Shown here: one piece after another, positions 13,119 to 14,531 of the stretch
Layout: each line of letters opens with the position of its first letter
Numbering within the stretch: position 1 is the first letter of the stretch
Source of the DNA: Candidatus Hydrogenedentota bacterium
Lineage (GTDB): Bacteria > Hydrogenedentota > Hydrogenedentia > Hydrogenedentales > SLHB01
Reading direction: 5' to 3'
DNA: 14,531 bases
Assembly (NCBI GenBank): GCA_026387845.1
Contig: JAPLKX010000523.1
Location: forward strand, 1 to 14,531
The notes under the pieces: model-generated
Databases searched by the model: none
The model's input: only the letters and a program-made list of their open reading frames with translations
Told to the model about the DNA's origin: nothing
Made by a program: the position numbers and the translations under genes

Positions 13119-14237
13119 CTACTCAAACCCGCCGAACATGCTCTGCCAAAATAAGGCGTCAGCCGCCAGCGGCTTTCCTTTCGATTTCTGCCCTTTGGCA
13201 GCGAGAAAGAGGAACCCGGTCCCCTGCCGCTGGAACTCGACGTGGCCGTCCATGAACAGCACGTTCGACCCGCCCAGGACATGGTTGTACGCGCCAACGC
13301 TGCTGGCCGACTCGCCGCTTGCAAGCCCGCCCGGCGGACTGTCGCCTGCTGAACGCGCGCCGAACGCGTCGTACATCACGGCGATGCCGCTTTGCGCCGT
13401 CGCACTCGCGGCAGGATTGTTGATGTCCGTGATGAAAAACCGCTCGATCCCTTCCCGCAGCTTGTAGTACTTCATGGGAAGCAGGTTTCCGTCGTCGTCC
13501 GTGACCGCGCCGTTTTCCCGGTTGTCCCCCGCCGCCACGTAGTCAATCACGTCTGTGGGCATGTCTTTGAACCCCGGCCCGCTGACACGGACGACCCCGA
13601 CGTCTTCGCAACCGGGCACACCCAGGTCGGCCACGTAATCAACCAGCGCCCCGTTGCTGCCGTTGATGGCGAAATAGTTCCACACCGCGTGAAGCATGAG
13701 CGCATCCACCAGTTGGCTCGAGCTCTTCACCGCGTACGGGCAGTACGTATAGGACACCGGATGCCCGAGCTTGACGTCCAGGCAGTACTGGTGGTTCCTG
13801 CTCGCCCCGGCGTTGGCCGCGACCGCCGCAATTTCCTTGGCAAAACTGCCGTCGCCAATCAGGTTTTCCGGAACCTTCATGCCCCATGCCAGCGGCACGC
13901 TGATCCGCGGGTCCGATGGGCATATCACAATGCGGGGATCCGACAGGTATTCCGGATACAAGCCCCGGCTGTCCACGCCGCAAACGTACCAGTACGGGTA
14001 GCCTTGGCCCGCATCGATAAACAGCGTGTTCTGCGAACCGGGAAACATACTGCCCCGAGACTCGTTCGCGTACATCTTGAAAAGCGCGCCCCACTGCCTC
14101 AGGCTGTTTGCGCAACTCGAGCGGCGCGCCGCCTCGCGCGCACGCGCCAGCGCCGGCAAAAGGATCGCCGCAAGAAGGCCGATGATGGCTATCACCACCA
14201 GCAGTTCTATCAGCGTGAACCCCTTGCGCCCGCACAC
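13119..14237 (-). CDS. Type II secretion/type IV pilin-like protein (prepilin N-terminus, DUF1559-like)
   Basis: A 372-residue protein with a class III prepilin signal: MCGRKG, then FTLIELLVVIAIIGLLAAIL with Glu at +5 of the mature protein. A prepilin peptidase should cut between G6 and F7 and methylate the Phe. The body is the large C-terminal domain found in many paralogues in Planctomycetota/Lentisphaerota-like genomes, ending with NHVLGGSNVLFMDGHVEF, close to the H-x9-DG motif of the DUF1559 group but with ten residues between H and DG. I chose GTG 14237: GGGGAGGG (14252-14245) lies seven bases before it and it leaves a normal short leader. The alternative TTG at 14315 coincides with the -35 box. 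Envelope location is expected; the exact role is unknown. Confidence 0.85.
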   Translation of the reverse strand: MCGRKGFTLIELLVVIAIIGLLAAILLPALARAREAARRSSCANSLRQWGALFKMYANESRGSMFPGSQNTLFIDAGQGYPYWYVCGVDSRGLYPEYLSDPRIVICPSDPRISVPLAWGMKVPENLIGDGSFAKEIAAVAANAGASRNHQYCLDVKLGHPVSYTYCPYAVKSSSQLVDALMLHAVWNYFAINGSNGALVDYVADLGVPGCEDVGVVRVSGPGFKDMPTDVIDYVAAGDNRENGAVTDDDGNLLPMKYYKLREGIERFFITDINNPAASATAQSGIAVMYDAFGARSAGDSPPGGLASGESASSVGAYNHVLGGSNVLFMDGHVEFQRQGTGFLFLAAKGQKSKGKPLAADALFWQSMFGGFE

Positions 14238-14286
14238 GGCCACACCCTCCCCTGATTCCTCAGCGACTTCCCCGTTTCTTACAGGA

Positions 14287-14315
14287 ACGATAGCACCCGC
14301 ACGTACCGCTGTCAA
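14287..14315 (-). promoter_or_regulatory. Putative sigma-70 promoter of the pseudopilin gene
   Basis: On the minus strand, a perfect TTGACA (14315-14310) is followed by a 17-base spacer and TATCGT (14292-14287; 4/6). The transcript would start near 14280, giving a leader of about 43 bases that contains the GGGGAGGG ribosome-binding site. It supports a GTG start at 14237. Confidence 0.6.
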
Positions 14316-14344
14316 TGGCGATCAGTCGGCTCTGTACCGCAAAG

Positions 14345-14354
14345 CCGGCGCCGG
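14345..14354. repeat. Palindrome CCGGCGCCGG
   Basis: A perfect 10-base palindrome, flanked by AAG and TTT so that pairing can continue by three more positions with one G-T. It lies between the end of the adaptor gene (14398) and the pseudopilin promoter, so it could be a stem that ends the upstream transcript. No T-tract follows on the minus strand. Confidence 0.4.
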
Positions 14355-14397
14355 TTTGTTGACTTGCCCGTTCTTGAAGCCGCGTATAAAGTCGCCG

Positions 14398-14531
14398 CTA
14401 CTTCCCGCTGTCCTCTTTTATACTCACGATACTCACGGGACATCCGTCCGGTAAGCCGTACCCGCCTTCGGTGGCGACGATTTCACCTGCCGCCAGCCCG
14501 CTTAAAATCTGGACCACCTCCGGCGTCCGTA
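14398..14531 (-). CDS. C-terminus of an HlyD/AcrA-type RND efflux adaptor, partial
   Basis: The minus strand is open from the right edge to a TAG at 14400-14398, giving 44 codons. The sequence reads VVQILSGLAAGEIVATEGGY followed by GLPDGCPVSIV and a polar tail. This is the closing membrane-proximal strand pattern (V..GL..G..VV..G..GL.DG..V) of periplasmic adaptor subunits of RND pumps (membrane fusion proteins). The N-terminal part lies outside the window. A related adaptor from an ABC (MacA-like) system would look similar. Confidence 0.6.
   Translation of the reverse strand, partial: RTPEVVQILSGLAAGEIVATEGGYGLPDGCPVSIVSIKEDSGK

Overview
The window looks like a chromosomal piece of a free-living or environmental Gram-negative bacterium, most plausibly from the PVC/Hydrogenedentota-like lineages. 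That placement is inferred from gene content: a DUF1559-style pseudopilin, a secreted GH36 alpha-galactosidase, a Tat-exported Gfo/Idh/MocA oxidoreductase, a BNR sialidase remnant and an RND-type adaptor protein. No marker gene fixes the phylum. Two kinds of DNA alternate. The blocks at about 1-2780 and 5340-6230 are visibly AT-richer and carry accessory genes. The blocks at about 3180-5280 and 6550-14531 are GC-rich and carry metabolic and housekeeping genes.

Layout. 1-517 (-): 5' part of an IS1-family transposase that runs off the left edge. 635-2537 (+): an operon-like trio of HigB/RelE-type toxin, HigA-type antitoxin fused to an ImmA/IrrE zinc-peptidase domain, and a small probable DNA-binding protein. 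2534-2764 (-): a small basic RKGG-type protein, tail-to-tail with the trio, with a promoter that seems to place its mRNA start at the ATG. 2845-3091 (+): a good promoter and a 57-residue small ORF. 3181-5277 (+): secreted GH36 alpha-galactosidase. 5294-5321: four tandem heptamers. 5409-6232 (+): two overlapping unrecognised genes behind their own promoter. 6233-6548: no gene, two hairpins. 6549-7886 (+): Tat-exported Gfo/Idh/MocA oxidoreductase. 7974-8024: long inverted repeat between convergent genes. 8111-9421 (-): divergent NRAMP-like transporter. 9521-11422 (-): BipA/TypA GTPase behind a promoter overlaid by an inverted repeat. 11521-11865 (-): C-terminal sialidase fragment. 11844-13016 (-): exported peptidase C45/acyltransferase-like protein. 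13119-14237 (-): pseudopilin. 14398-14531 (-): C-terminus of an HlyD/AcrA-type adaptor.

How the genes fit together. The GH36 enzyme, the oxidoreductase and the sialidase remnant point to a scavenger of plant or animal glycans. The toxin-antitoxin block, the IS and the two-gene unknown block look like accessory insertions between these genes. The most notable signals are the extended HigBA/ImmA locus, the overlapping two-gene unknown block, the NRAMP-like protein that lacks both metal-binding signatures, and the inverted repeat lying on the bipA promoter. Promoter calls are by eye against the sigma-70 consensus, and protein families are from recognition of motifs without database searches.
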